From NCBI RefSeq assembly GCF_000015045.1, contig NC_008609.1:3399501-3463500 (forward strand): 64,000 nucleotides of DNA. The letters are read 5' to 3'. Of this stretch, positions 52,619 through 62,248 are shown piece by piece; positions within the stretch are counted from its first letter, which is position 1, and the number at the start of each line of letters is the position of its first letter. The stretch comes from Pelobacter propionicus DSM 2379 (GTDB taxonomy: Bacteria; Desulfobacterota; Desulfuromonadia; Geobacterales; Pseudopelobacteraceae). The translations under genes and the position numbers were made by a program. The notes beneath the pieces are model-generated. The model was given only the letters and a program-made list of their open reading frames with translations, was not told the origin of the DNA and did not search any database.

Positions 52619-53009
52619 GACTTCCCCCCCTGTTTTAAGTCCTTTAGTGAACAGACTGTAATTTTCATCACATTGTACCAGAGACTATCACTTTGTCCGC
52701 TCCCTGCACATTAAGGCAAGAATGGCTGATTGCATAGTCTTGTCCCGGGTCATGCGCAAACATCCGGATACAAAGGCACTCCGCGCAACCAGAGGCTACC
52801 TCCATGACGACCAAGAGCGCCTGCGCCGCGGGAGCTGGCTCCAGACAAAATCATGACTGACCTTTAACCGACACAATCATGACGGTCAAGAGAATACACA
52901 ACAAAGCATCATCGGGGCAACCGGCGTAAACCACCGGACAGTACGACACTCCGGCACCAGGAGGCGGTGCGCATAATCACAACAGCCGCATAACAGGAAA
53001 AATGAGTAC
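52619..53009. other. intergenic region without identifiable gene
   Basis: About 390 bases between two leftward genes. It should hold the chemoreceptor promoter. No clear hairpin with T run and no plausible small gene were found. Confidence 0.5.
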
Positions 53010-53876
53010 TCAGACGATGATGCGCGCAAAATCTTCCAGGACCCTGAACCTGGCCGGAGTGTAGCCGATAAAGTCCCCGTCTACCTGCACCGGCTTGACG
53101 CCGCGGATCGCCACTTCCCTGGCCGTTATGCCCAGCAGCTGCCGGCTGGTCTGCGCCCTCCCCGAAAACAGGTCCCACGCCAAGCGCAGGTAATCCCTGC
53201 GCCGGTTGCCAAGGATGCAGACCACCATGAACTCCGGCGAGAACAGGTCTCCCCCGGGAGCGAGGACAAAGTCTCCGCCATACCGGGATGCCGCGCAGAT
53301 GATGGCGCCGTGACAGGCAAGCGTGCGATCGGGGGTGACTACCTGGATCATCTCCCCTTCCCAGCGCAAGGCGTAACGCAGGGCTGAGAGCGCATAGGCC
53401 CCCTGTTTCAGCAGCCGCTTCTCCCCTGGGCGCACATCCCTGACAACCGCGCCATCCACGCCGATGCCGGCCATGAGCAGGAAACGATGGCTGGCCCGTT
53501 CCAGATCCAGGAGTCCCAGCGGCAACTGACGGCTCCTGCCGGCAATAATCCGCTCCAGTCCATCCTCCAGCGAACGGATGCCGATCTCCCGTGCCAGCAC
53601 ATTGGAGGTTCCCAGGGGAAGAATGGCAACCGTCGCCATACCGGGACGCAAACCATTCAGCACCGCGTTGATGGTTCCGTCACCGGCGGCAACAATGACC
53701 AGGGGATTCTCCTCCGCCCCATTGATCCTGCGGCAATGGACAGCCGCATCCGCCGGTGTTCTCACCTCCAGGAGCGTAGGCGTTAGCCCGCTTTCAGCAA
53801 GGCGGGTGACGATACGGGGGACGTGGCGCGGGTCATAGCTCCCGGAGAGGGGATTGACGAAGAGAAAGGATTGCAT
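53010..53876 (-). CDS. diacylglycerol/lipid kinase family protein
   Basis: A 288-residue DAGK-catalytic-domain protein: FLFVNPLSGSYDPRHVPRIV, VAAGDGTINAVLNGLRPGM (nucleotide-binding GDGT), LPLGTSNVLAREIGI, and IGVDGAVVRDVRPGEK. The end (VQVDGDFIGYTPARFRVLE) is typical. It would phosphorylate a lipid at the membrane. GGAGG upstream of the ATG at 53876. Divergent to the RMD1-like gene. Confidence 0.88.
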   Translation of the reverse strand: MQSFLFVNPLSGSYDPRHVPRIVTRLAESGLTPTLLEVRTPADAAVHCRRINGAEENPLVIVAAGDGTINAVLNGLRPGMATVAILPLGTSNVLAREIGIRSLEDGLERIIAGRSRQLPLGLLDLERASHRFLLMAGIGVDGAVVRDVRPGEKRLLKQGAYALSALRYALRWEGEMIQVVTPDRTLACHGAIICAASRYGGDFVLAPGGDLFSPEFMVVCILGNRRRDYLRLAWDLFSGRAQTSRQLLGITAREVAIRGVKPVQVDGDFIGYTPARFRVLEDFARIIV

Positions 53877-54041
53877 GGGAGTGAAACCTCCAGGAATGTG
53901 CGAAAGAGGGATAGCCCCCCTTCGGGCCGGAGCCCTGATTGCCGCCACAGTCTAGCCGCACTTGCGGGCCGCCGCAAGCATCCCGGTCATAGCCATGTTA
54001 AGATGGGAAGAAGAGGTAATGGAAAAACCGGGGGCAACAGC

Positions 54042-54857
54042 ATGGAATTCCTGTTCAACGCATACGCCTTTGATGGCGAACTGGACCTGAACCGGCTGGC
54101 GCAGAAGCTGGGCATGACCCGAAAATACCGCTGGGAAGAGCCGATGAAGCTTAACCCGGTAACCTTCGCGCCGGTACCAAGCGCAAATGGGGAGCAGGCC
54201 TACCTCTACTACTTCGGCGGGGTGGTATTCCTGAACTGCTCCGCCGACCTGATCGCCCGCTTCCTGGACGCCATCCAGGGCCATGCCGGGCAGATGAAAC
54301 GGCGCCACCAGTTCCCCTTTCACGAGGAGTACCGCCTGGAGATCGATCCGCAGCGGGAAACGGCCATCGCCAACAACTGCGCCGTCATGCCCCGCTGCGA
54401 CCCGACCTTCCTGGACATCATCTGCTTCGTGATCGCCAAATCCGTGGCCCTGGAGCGCATCGAGGCCCGCATCGACCAGGTCTTCGACGAGGTGGAAGTG
54501 CTGATCGCCAAACTGGCCAGGGGCAAGCTGGAGCTTCCCGACCGGGACATGGCCCGCATGGCGTCATCCATCCTGAGCTTCAAGTTCACCTCCATCGCTC
54601 ACATCATGGTCCTGGACAAGCCGGAGATAACCTGGGACGACCCCCAGGCCGACCGACTCTACCTGACCATGGCAGGACTGTTCGAGCTGAACCAGCGTTA
54701 CCTGGAGATCAGGCACAAGTCCGAGACCCTGCTGGACATGACCGGCGTCTTCACCAGCCTCTCCCACGCCCGACGCTCGGCCCGTCTGGAGTGGATCATC
54801 ATCATCCTGATCGCTATCGAAATCGTCCTGTACCTCCTGGAACTTTTCCGTCACTGA
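54042..54857 (+). CDS. RMD1/DUF155-family protein
   Basis: A 271-residue protein: MEFLFNAYAFDGELDLNRLA, YLYYFGGVVFLNCS, ...ERIEARIDQVFDEVEVLIAK, and a C-terminal membrane anchor (WIIIILIAIEIVLYLLELF). Homologues in mitochondria (RMD1/RMND1) are linked to translation or cytoskeletal roles; bacterial function is unknown. Start ATG at 54042. The next gene begins 50 bases later. Confidence 0.83.
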   Translation: MEFLFNAYAFDGELDLNRLAQKLGMTRKYRWEEPMKLNPVTFAPVPSANGEQAYLYYFGGVVFLNCSADLIARFLDAIQGHAGQMKRRHQFPFHEEYRLEIDPQRETAIANNCAVMPRCDPTFLDIICFVIAKSVALERIEARIDQVFDEVEVLIAKLARGKLELPDRDMARMASSILSFKFTSIAHIMVLDKPEITWDDPQADRLYLTMAGLFELNQRYLEIRHKSETLLDMTGVFTSLSHARRSARLEWIIIILIAIEIVLYLLELFRH

Positions 54858-54907
54858 CGGGACGAGGCAGGATACAGAGCCTGATCAGACAAGGAACAGG
54901 TGAACGG

Positions 54908-57900
54908 ATGAATGAAACTGCGTTGAAGTTCATATCTGACAAAGCTGTTTTGCTGCTGACTCTTGTGCTGTTCTGCCTGCTGCTGCCCCTTTTCAGCGCT
55001 GCCGCCGGACCATTGGACGGCAAAAACGTCCTTCTGCTCCACTCCTACCATCAGACCTATATCTTTACCGACCAGGAAATGAAAGGGATCATGCGCGTAC
55101 TGCGGGAGAACTACCCCGGCTGCATGCCCTATGTGGAATACATGGACTGGAAGAGATTTCCCGATGAACGCAGAATCCCGGCCTTCAGCGAACAGCTCCG
55201 CGCAAAGTACGCCGGCATCAGGTTTGACATGGTGATTGTCACCGACAACAAGGCGCTGGAATTTGCCGTCAAAAACCGGAGTCGGTTCTTTCCGGAGGCA
55301 GTGGTCTCCTTCAGCGGTATCAACGGCTTCAGGCCGGCCATGCTCGAAGGGCAGAAGCGTATCAGCGGAGTGGTTGAGGATGTGGACCCGGCCGGCACTA
55401 TCGGGCTGATTATGGCAACTCTCCCGGAGACACGGGAAATCGTGCTGCTGATTGATGACACGGAGAGCAGCAACGAGGTGCTGACAGTTGTTGAAAAGGA
55501 GATTGGACAGAACAAGCATCTGCGGCTGAGCGTCTTGCGCAGTCCTGCACAGGCGGAGCTGATCTCGGCGGTTTCCGCACTCAAGCCGGGCAGCGTGCTG
55601 CTGCAGGGGAATTTTTCCCGCGACAGGACCGGGCACACCTATGAATTTGAGGATGTGCTGGCCACAATACTGCCGCACTGCAAGGTGCCTGTTTTCAGCC
55701 TGTGGGATTTCTTGGCGGGCAAGGGGATCATGGGGGGAAGTCTGCTGAGCGGAGAGCGGCAGGGGGAGAATGCCGCACGCATTGCGCTTCGACTCATGGC
55801 TGGCGAGGATGTGCCGGTAATGGAGAGAACGCCTCCGTTGAGGATGTTGGATTATCGTCAACTCCAGCGCTTCAATCTGGAAAAAAACACTCCTCCGGCC
55901 GGAGTGACGGTAATTAACCGTCCGCAATCGTTTTTCCGCATCCATTTCAAATATGTCATGGTCGGCGCCGTCATACTGTTCCTCCAGCTTTCCGCGATCA
56001 TAGCGCTTATTGTCACAAACCGTAAAAAGCGTCGGGCGGAAAGGCTGCTGCGCGAGAATGAGGAGTGGTACCGCACCATTTTTGATATGTCCAATAACGC
56101 TATCTTTATCCACGATCCGCGGACCGGGGTCATTGTTGATGTAAACGAAAGAGTTTATGACATGTATGGCTACAGCCGTTCAGAATTGGCAAATGCCGAC
56201 GTAAGCCTGATAAGTTCCGGCCAGCCTTCATATGGCATCAGTGATGCCAAGAAATGGATCGACCGTGCGGCACATGGCGAGCCGCAGCATTTTGAGTGGC
56301 TGGCCAGGCGTAAAGACGGCAGCCTGTTCTGGGTTGACGTAAGGATGCGCCGGGTCAGCATTGGCGGCAAGGATTGCCTCCTAGTAAACTCCAGCGACAT
56401 TACGGAGCGCAAGCAGCAGGAAGAGGTGTCGCACGACTCGGAAAAACGTCTGCTGCAGATCATCGATTTTCTTCCCGACGCAATCATGGTCATTAACCAG
56501 CAGGGGCGTGTTATTGCATGGAACAGGTCCATGGAAGAGCTGACAGGCGTTGCATCGGAAAACATGATCGGCAAAGGTGATTATGAGTACAGCATCCCTA
56601 TTTACGGAAGCAGAAGGCCGGTTCTGGTAGATCTGGTGTTCATGTCAGAGGAAGAACGTAAGGGGAACAAACATTATTCGAGCATTAAAAAGGTTGGTGA
56701 TTGTCTCTATGCTGAAGGAGATTCGCTGGTAAGAGGGGAAAAACGCTCGCTCTGGGCGATTACGAGGCCCTTGTTTGACAGTACGGGCAATGCGGTCGGT
56801 GCCATTGAATCGGTCCGTGACGTTACTGAACGCAAGCAGGCCAAGGATCTGATTGTCAAGGCCAACAAGCAATTGGAGGATATCATCGAGTTTCTGCCCG
56901 ATGCGACGCTGATCGTGAACAGCGAGAGAAAGATCATTGCCTGGAATCACGCCATGGAAGAGATGACCGGTGTTTCCAAGACAGAAGTACTGGGCGAAGA
57001 GCATTCCGTTACCACGATACCGTTCTACGGTTATCGCCGGCAGTACATCATCGACTATATCCTTGATCAAAACGAAGAGCTGCTTTCAAACTACTCCTGG
57101 TTCGACCACAGGGGTAACACCTATAATGCCGAGGCGTTTGCCCCGGCGCTTTACGGTGGCAAAGGCGCCCATATCTGGGTTGCGGCCTCTCCCATGTATG
57201 ACGATCAGGGCAATATGATAGCGGTCATAGAATCTGTTCGTGATATTACCGACCGCCGGCGGGCGGAAGAAGCCCTGCGGCGCAGTGAAGCCAACTACCG
57301 CATGGTCATAGAGAATATTCAGGATGTCTTGTACCGCGGCGACGCCGAGGGCAGGCTGATCATGGTCAGTCCGAGCGCGCTGAAGCTTTTGGGGTGCGGA
57401 TCCCTTGACGACTTCCTGGGCAAGTCGATTGCGGACACCTTCTACTTTCAGCCGGAAAAACGGAGCGAGTTCTTCGAACTGATCAGGCAGCATGGAAAAG
57501 TAACAAACTACGAAGTGGAATTGAAGAAACATGATGGCACACCGGTGATGGTGGAAACCAGCAGTAATGCCTATTATGACGAGAATGGCAACTTTGCCGG
57601 AATAGAAGGGCTTTTCAGGGATATAACCGAACGAAAGAAGGGCGAGCAGGAACGCAAAAAACTGGAAGAGCAGCTGATCCAGGCTCAGAAACTGGAGGCC
57701 ATCGGAACACTGGCCGCTGGCATAGCCCATGATTTCAACAACATACTCAGCGGCATCATGGGTTATACGGAACTGTCGCTGAACAAGGTCAAGGAGCAGC
57801 CGAAGGTGTATCGGAACATGGAACAGGTGCTGACGGCCGCCAACAGGGCCAAAGACCTGGTGAAGCAGATACTGACCTTCTGCCGCAAGGCGCACCATGA

Positions 57901-58837
57901 AACGAAACCCACCTCTGTCATACCGATACTACAGGAGGTGGCCAAGTTCATGCGCGCCTCACTTCCTGCCACGATAGAGCTGAAGCTCCGGATCGAAACC
58001 GAATCGGACATCATTATTGCTGACTCCAGTCAGTTGCATCAGGTACTGGTAAACCTGTGCACCAATGCGGGGTATGCCATGAAGGATAAAGGCGGCGTTC
58101 TGGAAATATGCCTTGCAGATGTAACAGTCGACAGCCGTACCCTACCACAGGGTTCCACGTTTGCCGCGGGGCACTGCCTGGAGCTGAGTGTCAGGGATTC
58201 CGGCATGGGCATTGAACCGGAAAACCTGCCCAGAATCTTTGACCCCTATTTTACTACGAAGGGACCGGGAGAGGGCACCGGGCTGGGGCTGGCCATGGTT
58301 CATGGCATCATCAAGAGTCATGGCGGTGATATCAGGGTGTACAGCGAACTGGGCAAAGGCACGGTTTTCAGGATTTATCTGCCTCTGATGCGGTGGAACA
58401 AGGGACATGAAGAGCAGACGGCTCACGGCATTCCCCAAGGCAACGGTCAAAGCATTCTGCTGGTGGATGATGAGGAGATGCTGGTAGAGATGGGCAGGAT
58501 CATGCTCGAGGAGCTCGGATACCGTGTGACCACAGAGACAGACCCGCTGAAGGCGGTTGAAACCATTAAGAATACAATGGGGGGCATCGATCTGGTGATA
58601 ACCGACAAGACCATGCCTCACATGAGCGGGTTTGAACTCGCCGGGAAAATCCGTCAGCTGAGGAGCGAGTTGCCGGTTATTCTCTGTTCGGGATTTCATG
58701 AAATCAGTGATGTGGAAAAGAGCCGGGGCTTATGCATCAATCAGCTGTTACTCAAACCGTTTGATCTCGTTACGCTGGCCAATGCCGTCCATGCGGCTCT
58801 CAAAGAGCCACCTTTGCAAACGTTTCAAAACACGTGA
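54908..58837 (+). CDS. hybrid sensor histidine kinase with ABC-type substrate-binding domain and four PAS domains
   Basis: A 1309-residue membrane protein. Signal/anchor at about 12-32. Residues 35-330 are a periplasmic ABC substrate-binding-like domain (GKNVLLLHSYHQTYIFTDQE, PEAVVSFSGING). A membrane segment follows at about 354-376. Four PAS domains (about 390-510, 515-640, 645-785, 790-910) precede the HisKA (IAHDFNNILSGIMGY, His), HATPase (NLCTNAGYAM, GTGLGLAMVHGII) and a C-terminal receiver (LLVDDEEML, DLVITDKTMPHMSG). PAS 2 and PAS 3 are clearly similar, suggesting duplication. ATG at 54908. Signal unknown. Confidence 0.9.
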   Translation: MNETALKFISDKAVLLLTLVLFCLLLPLFSAAAGPLDGKNVLLLHSYHQTYIFTDQEMKGIMRVLRENYPGCMPYVEYMDWKRFPDERRIPAFSEQLRAKYAGIRFDMVIVTDNKALEFAVKNRSRFFPEAVVSFSGINGFRPAMLEGQKRISGVVEDVDPAGTIGLIMATLPETREIVLLIDDTESSNEVLTVVEKEIGQNKHLRLSVLRSPAQAELISAVSALKPGSVLLQGNFSRDRTGHTYEFEDVLATILPHCKVPVFSLWDFLAGKGIMGGSLLSGERQGENAARIALRLMAGEDVPVMERTPPLRMLDYRQLQRFNLEKNTPPAGVTVINRPQSFFRIHFKYVMVGAVILFLQLSAIIALIVTNRKKRRAERLLRENEEWYRTIFDMSNNAIFIHDPRTGVIVDVNERVYDMYGYSRSELANADVSLISSGQPSYGISDAKKWIDRAAHGEPQHFEWLARRKDGSLFWVDVRMRRVSIGGKDCLLVNSSDITERKQQEEVSHDSEKRLLQIIDFLPDAIMVINQQGRVIAWNRSMEELTGVASENMIGKGDYEYSIPIYGSRRPVLVDLVFMSEEERKGNKHYSSIKKVGDCLYAEGDSLVRGEKRSLWAITRPLFDSTGNAVGAIESVRDVTERKQAKDLIVKANKQLEDIIEFLPDATLIVNSERKIIAWNHAMEEMTGVSKTEVLGEEHSVTTIPFYGYRRQYIIDYILDQNEELLSNYSWFDHRGNTYNAEAFAPALYGGKGAHIWVAASPMYDDQGNMIAVIESVRDITDRRRAEEALRRSEANYRMVIENIQDVLYRGDAEGRLIMVSPSALKLLGCGSLDDFLGKSIADTFYFQPEKRSEFFELIRQHGKVTNYEVELKKHDGTPVMVETSSNAYYDENGNFAGIEGLFRDITERKKGEQERKKLEEQLIQAQKLEAIGTLAAGIAHDFNNILSGIMGYTELSLNKVKEQPKVYRNMEQVLTAANRAKDLVKQILTFCRKAHHETKPTSVIPILQEVAKFMRASLPATIELKLRIETESDIIIADSSQLHQVLVNLCTNAGYAMKDKGGVLEICLADVTVDSRTLPQGSTFAAGHCLELSVRDSGMGIEPENLPRIFDPYFTTKGPGEGTGLGLAMVHGIIKSHGGDIRVYSELGKGTVFRIYLPLMRWNKGHEEQTAHGIPQGNGQSILLVDDEEMLVEMGRIMLEELGYRVTTETDPLKAVETIKNTMGGIDLVITDKTMPHMSGFELAGKIRQLRSELPVILCSGFHEISDVEKSRGLCINQLLLKPFDLVTLANAVHAALKEPPLQTFQNT

Positions 58838-58923
58838 TGCAATCGGCCGCAATGAATGATGTGTCGACGGTATTACCGAAAAACTGCCCAATCACGTAGG
58901 GACTAGCTGCTCACTACAAACAT

Positions 58924-59504
58924 TCAGCTTCTTTTTTCCGCTGCATTAGCAAACCTGTAGCCGTTCTTGCCGGATTTTTTAACTTCATACATGGTCTCGT
59001 CAGCCAGCATAACCAGTTTTTCTTCATCCGTACAATCGTGCGGAAATACGGCAATGCCTATGCTCGTGCCGACCCCTGCCTGCTGTCCCTTGTAGAGAAG
59101 AGGCTGAGTAACCGCCGCCATCAGTTTTTCCGCAATCTTTGTTATGTTATTCGCATGTTCCAGACCGGTCACGATGATGAGGAACTCGTCTCCCCCCACA
59201 CGGGCAACAATATCGGTTTCACGCACACACGAAAGCGTCCGTTGAGCTACCTGTTTCAATACATAGTCGCCGGCATCGTGACCAAGAGTGTCGTTGCCCC
59301 CTTGAAGCCATCCAAGTCAATGAACATCAAAGTAACCATGGTTTTATTCCGACTGGCAACCCCCAGGGACATGGTCAGATGTTCTTTTGCCAAGTTCCTG
59401 GGTGGAAGGTTAGTCAGGCCGTCATGTGTTGCCATGTGTCGTATCTGCTCATCCGCCTGCTTGCGCTTAATAGGCACGTGCTCCCCCGCTCCCGGAAAAA
59501 CCAT
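58924..59504 (-). pseudogene. frameshifted GGDEF (diguanylate cyclase) gene
   Basis: The 5' frame gives ATHDGLTNLPPRNLAKEHL and TLMFIDLDGFKG, then after a GGGGG run the pattern NDTLGHDAGDYVLKQVAQR continues one frame over to RVGGDEFLIIVTGLEH and YEVKKSGKNGYRF. A one-base change in the G run explains it. The upstream part also shows no proper sensor domain, so the gene is both frameshifted and 5'-truncated, or the run is a sequencing error. The catalytic motif itself is intact. Confidence 0.8.
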
Positions 59505-59577
59505 TTGACAAGGAGGGCAAGAGCATGTAACGGCAGTAGCCCGAGCAGCATTCGATTATCGAGGAGGAGATGCACCG

Positions 59578-60060
59578 ATGAATACCTGTCCCTGTGGAAG
59601 CGGCACGGCATATGAAGATTGTTGCCAGCCGATCATCAGCGGCGCACGACCGGCGCAAACGGCTGAAGAACTCATGAGGGCGCGCTACAGCGCCCATGTC
59701 AAGGTGGATGTCGACTTTATCTTAACGAGTACCCACCCGGATCACCGCAAGGGGTACGATCACCAGGGGACCAGGGAATGGGCCGAGAAGAGCGAATGGC
59801 TGGGGCTGGAAATCCTTGGCACCCAGCAGGGGGGAGCGCAAGACGAAACCGGCCAGGTGGAGTTCATCGCCCATTACCGTGATGGAGAGGGTTCCCATGA
59901 CCATCACGAAAACGCCCTGTTCCAGCGCAAGAACGGAGTCTGGCTTTTCACCGACGGCGTACGGGTCCGCCCCAAGCCGTTAATCGTGGAGAAAATCGGC
60001 CGCAACGACCCGTGCAGATGCGGGAGCGGCCAGAAATACAAGAAATGCTGCGGGAAATAG
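59578..60060 (+). CDS. ychJ: YchJ-family SEC-C protein
   Basis: A 160-residue protein with a SEC-C zinc motif at each end: [13 protein letters not shown] at 4-16 and [16 protein letters not shown] at the C-terminus. The NTF2-like middle has [20 protein letters not shown] and [20 protein letters not shown]. Conserved UPF0225 protein; function unknown. GAGGAGG before the ATG. Confidence 0.92.
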   Translation: MNTCPCGSGTAYEDCCQPIISGARPAQTAEELMRARYSAHVKVDVDFILTSTHPDHRKGYDHQGTREWAEKSEWLGLEILGTQQGGAQDETGQVEFIAHYRDGEGSHDHHENALFQRKNGVWLFTDGVRVRPKPLIVEKIGRNDPCRCGSGQKYKKCCGK

Positions 60061-60077
60061 CGCCTGCACACCAATGA

Positions 60078-60120
60078 AAAAGGGCGCCCTGGCCATGAAA
60101 GACCAGAGCGCCCTTTTTTT
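60078..60120 (+). terminator. terminator after ychJ
   Basis: AAAAGGGCGCCCTGG and CCAGAGCGCCCTTTTTTT form a long stem with one mismatch. Confidence 0.85.
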
Positions 60121-60128
60121 CATTACTG

Positions 60129-61813
60129 CTAGGAGTCTGTCGGGCTTAACGCATTCAGCCGTCATCTCCAGGGCGTTTTCAATTGGTTAACCTGCTGTAT
60201 TTATTGAATAAGTCGTCAGCTTTAGCTTGCGTTTTCTTGGTGTATCCCGTATATTTGTCCGGTAATATCAACTGGTTAGGTATCGGGGTTGACTATGAAA
60301 TCAAAGTTTATTGAAGTTGACCGGGAAACACCCTATCTGCTCCCGCCATCGCTGCAGGATTGGCTACCAGAAAAGCACTTGGCCCGGTTTGTGGTCGAAA
60401 TTGTCGAACAGCTCGACCTGCGCTCTTTGAAAGCTACCTATGCCGGCCGAGGCTCGCAGCCCTATAACCCTGAGATGCTGGTAGCATTGTTGTTTTACGG
60501 TTATGCGACAGGCGTATTCTCCAGCCGGAAGCTTGAGCGCAGCACCTACGACTCCGTGGCATTCCGGTTCATAGCGGCAAACAGTCATCCTGACCACGAT
60601 ACCATTGCCACCTTCCGCCGGCGGTTTCTGCCGCAACTGAACAAGCTGTTTGCCCAGATTCTGCTGATCGCTCATCAGATGGAGGTGCTGAAACTGGGCA
60701 ACGTTAGTTTGGATGGCAGCAAAATCAAGGCGAATGCCTCCAAGCACAAGGCGCTGAGCTATGAGCATGCCTGCAAGCTTGAAGAGCAGATCAAGGCTGA
60801 GGTTGGCGAACTGCTCAAAAAGGCCGAGGCAGCGGACCATGCCGATATTCCGGACGGCATGAACATCCCCGAAGAACTGGAACGTCGGGAAAAGCGTCTT
60901 TCCGCCATTGCCGCAGCCAAGGTCGAGATCAAAAAACGTGCCGCTGAGCGCCATGCTCGTGAACAGGCCGCTTATGAGAAGAAAGTCGCCGAACGGGCCA
61001 AGAAGGAGCAGGCAACGGGCAAGAAGGCCAAGGGGAAAGAGCCGAAACCGCCCAAATCCGGCCCCACTGCCAAAGATCAGGTCAATCTGACCGATGAAGA
61101 GTCGCGGATCATGCCGACCTCCGGTGGCGGATTCGAGCAGACGTACAACGCCCAGGCCGGTGTGGATACGGCATCAAAGCTCATCGTTTCGGCCCATGTT
61201 ACCCAGAATCCCAATGACAAACAGGAGCTGACACCGACCCTGGAGAACCTGGCGGCGCTGCCTGAGAAGCTTGGCAAGGCAACCGATCTGGTAGCTGACA
61301 GTGGCTACTTCAGCGAAACCAATGTAACTGCCTGTGAGGAGAACGGGATAACTCCCTACATTGCCGTAGACCGGCAGAGTCACAACGTGCCACTGATGGA
61401 GCGCTTTGCCGAACCGCCGCCGTTACCCGAAGATGCCGATTCCGTGGCCAGAATGAAGCATCGCCTGAAGACACCTTCCGGCAAGGCGATCTACGCCCAG
61501 CGAAAAGTCACCTCGGAACCGGTCTTCGGCATCATCAAGGCGGTCATGGGATTCAGAAGCTTTCTTCTTCGTGGCTTTGAAGCAGTAAAAGGCGAATGGA
61601 ACCTCGTCTGCATGGCCTACAACATCAAACGGCTGCATGTCTTGGCCGGATAGAATGAGAAATAGCGAAAATCAGCCTGTAATAACCGCAGTCATCGCTG
61701 AAAGGGCTGAATTAACCAGGTTGCCGGTGGGAAGACGAACACATACGGAACTTTTTTAATCGGCTTGGCCACAAAAGAGGGCGCCCCTGAGGTCAAGCCC
61801 GACAGACTCCTAG
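60129..61813. mobile_element. IS1182-type insertion sequence with CTAG target duplication
   Basis: Bounded by 15-bp perfect terminal inverted repeats GAGTCTGTCGGGCTT (60133-60147) and its complement (61795-61809), each flanked by CTAG. The element itself is 1677 bp and carries one intact transposase gene. It lies between ychJ and a small CxxC gene without interrupting a recognisable frame. Confidence 0.9.
60295..61653 (+). CDS. IS1182-family transposase
   Basis: A 452-residue DDE transposase. The N-terminal DUF772-type domain has PPSLQDWLPEKHLARFVVEI and HPDHDTIATFRRRFL. The DDE core has VSLDGSKIKANASKHK, YNAQAGVDTASKLIVSAHVT, LVADSGYFSETN and the Glu in VTSEPVFGIIKAVMGFRSFL. A Lys/Glu/Ala-rich coiled insert lies at about 165-260. 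It appears full length and active. ATG at 60295, alternative TTG at 60289. Confidence 0.92.
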   Translation: MKSKFIEVDRETPYLLPPSLQDWLPEKHLARFVVEIVEQLDLRSLKATYAGRGSQPYNPEMLVALLFYGYATGVFSSRKLERSTYDSVAFRFIAANSHPDHDTIATFRRRFLPQLNKLFAQILLIAHQMEVLKLGNVSLDGSKIKANASKHKALSYEHACKLEEQIKAEVGELLKKAEAADHADIPDGMNIPEELERREKRLSAIAAAKVEIKKRAAERHAREQAAYEKKVAERAKKEQATGKKAKGKEPKPPKSGPTAKDQVNLTDEESRIMPTSGGGFEQTYNAQAGVDTASKLIVSAHVTQNPNDKQELTPTLENLAALPEKLGKATDLVADSGYFSETNVTACEENGITPYIAVDRQSHNVPLMERFAEPPPLPEDADSVARMKHRLKTPSGKAIYAQRKVTSEPVFGIIKAVMGFRSFLLRGFEAVKGEWNLVCMAYNIKRLHVLAG

Positions 61814-61818
61814 ATGCT

Positions 61819-62001
61819 TCAGTACAGTCCGGCGGAGATCTTCGCCTCCTGGCTGGCGAGCATCTCCCCTCCCAGATGTGTCGCCCTGTGGCAGGCGCCG
61901 CAGGTCAGTCCCTCATGCACCCGTATCCAGAGAACCCGGTTCTCGGTATCACACCATTCGCAGTTCCAGCGGTAGTAATCCTCATCGATTCGTATCTTCA
62001 T
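61819..62001 (-). CDS. small CxxC protein
   Basis: A 60-residue protein with two CxxC pairs (NCEWCDTENR, LTCGACHRATHLG), most likely a zinc ribbon. The second, CGACH, formally fits a haem c motif, but there is no signal peptide, so haem attachment is unlikely. GGTTG-type site is weak. Its stop is 6 bases from the IS, so the IS inserted just downstream of it. Confidence 0.65.
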   Translation of the reverse strand: MKIRIDEDYYRWNCEWCDTENRVLWIRVHEGLTCGACHRATHLGGEMLASQEAKISAGLY

Positions 62002-62169
62002 ACAACCTCCATTTTCTCTCCGTGTCTGCCTCTACCATAGACCAGGATTATTACGATACAGTTGCGATCACCAAAAAGGTGTGTGAAACATCACCGGATC
62101 CTATCAGTGCCCCCCCCAGACGGCCTGTCAACCAAACTTCTACGCACTATTTTACAAATCGACACAGAG

Positions 62170-62191
62170 TTGTAACATTCCTATGTTACAA
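62170..62191. promoter_or_regulatory. palindromic operator-like site upstream of phoB
   Basis: TTGTAACAT-TCCT-ATGTTACAA, perfect 9-bp arms, ending 57 bases before the phoB start. It does not match the direct-repeat Pho box. Probably an operator or a promoter-overlapping site. Confidence 0.55.
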
Positions 62192-62248
62192 GCTCATGAA
62201 TCGTACACGGATACAGTGTGTCAGATCACGACCACCGAGGAGTCACCC

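Noticed and set aside
61819-62001. Small CxxCH protein as a c-type cytochrome
   Set aside because: One CGACH only and no signal peptide; a zinc ribbon is more likely.
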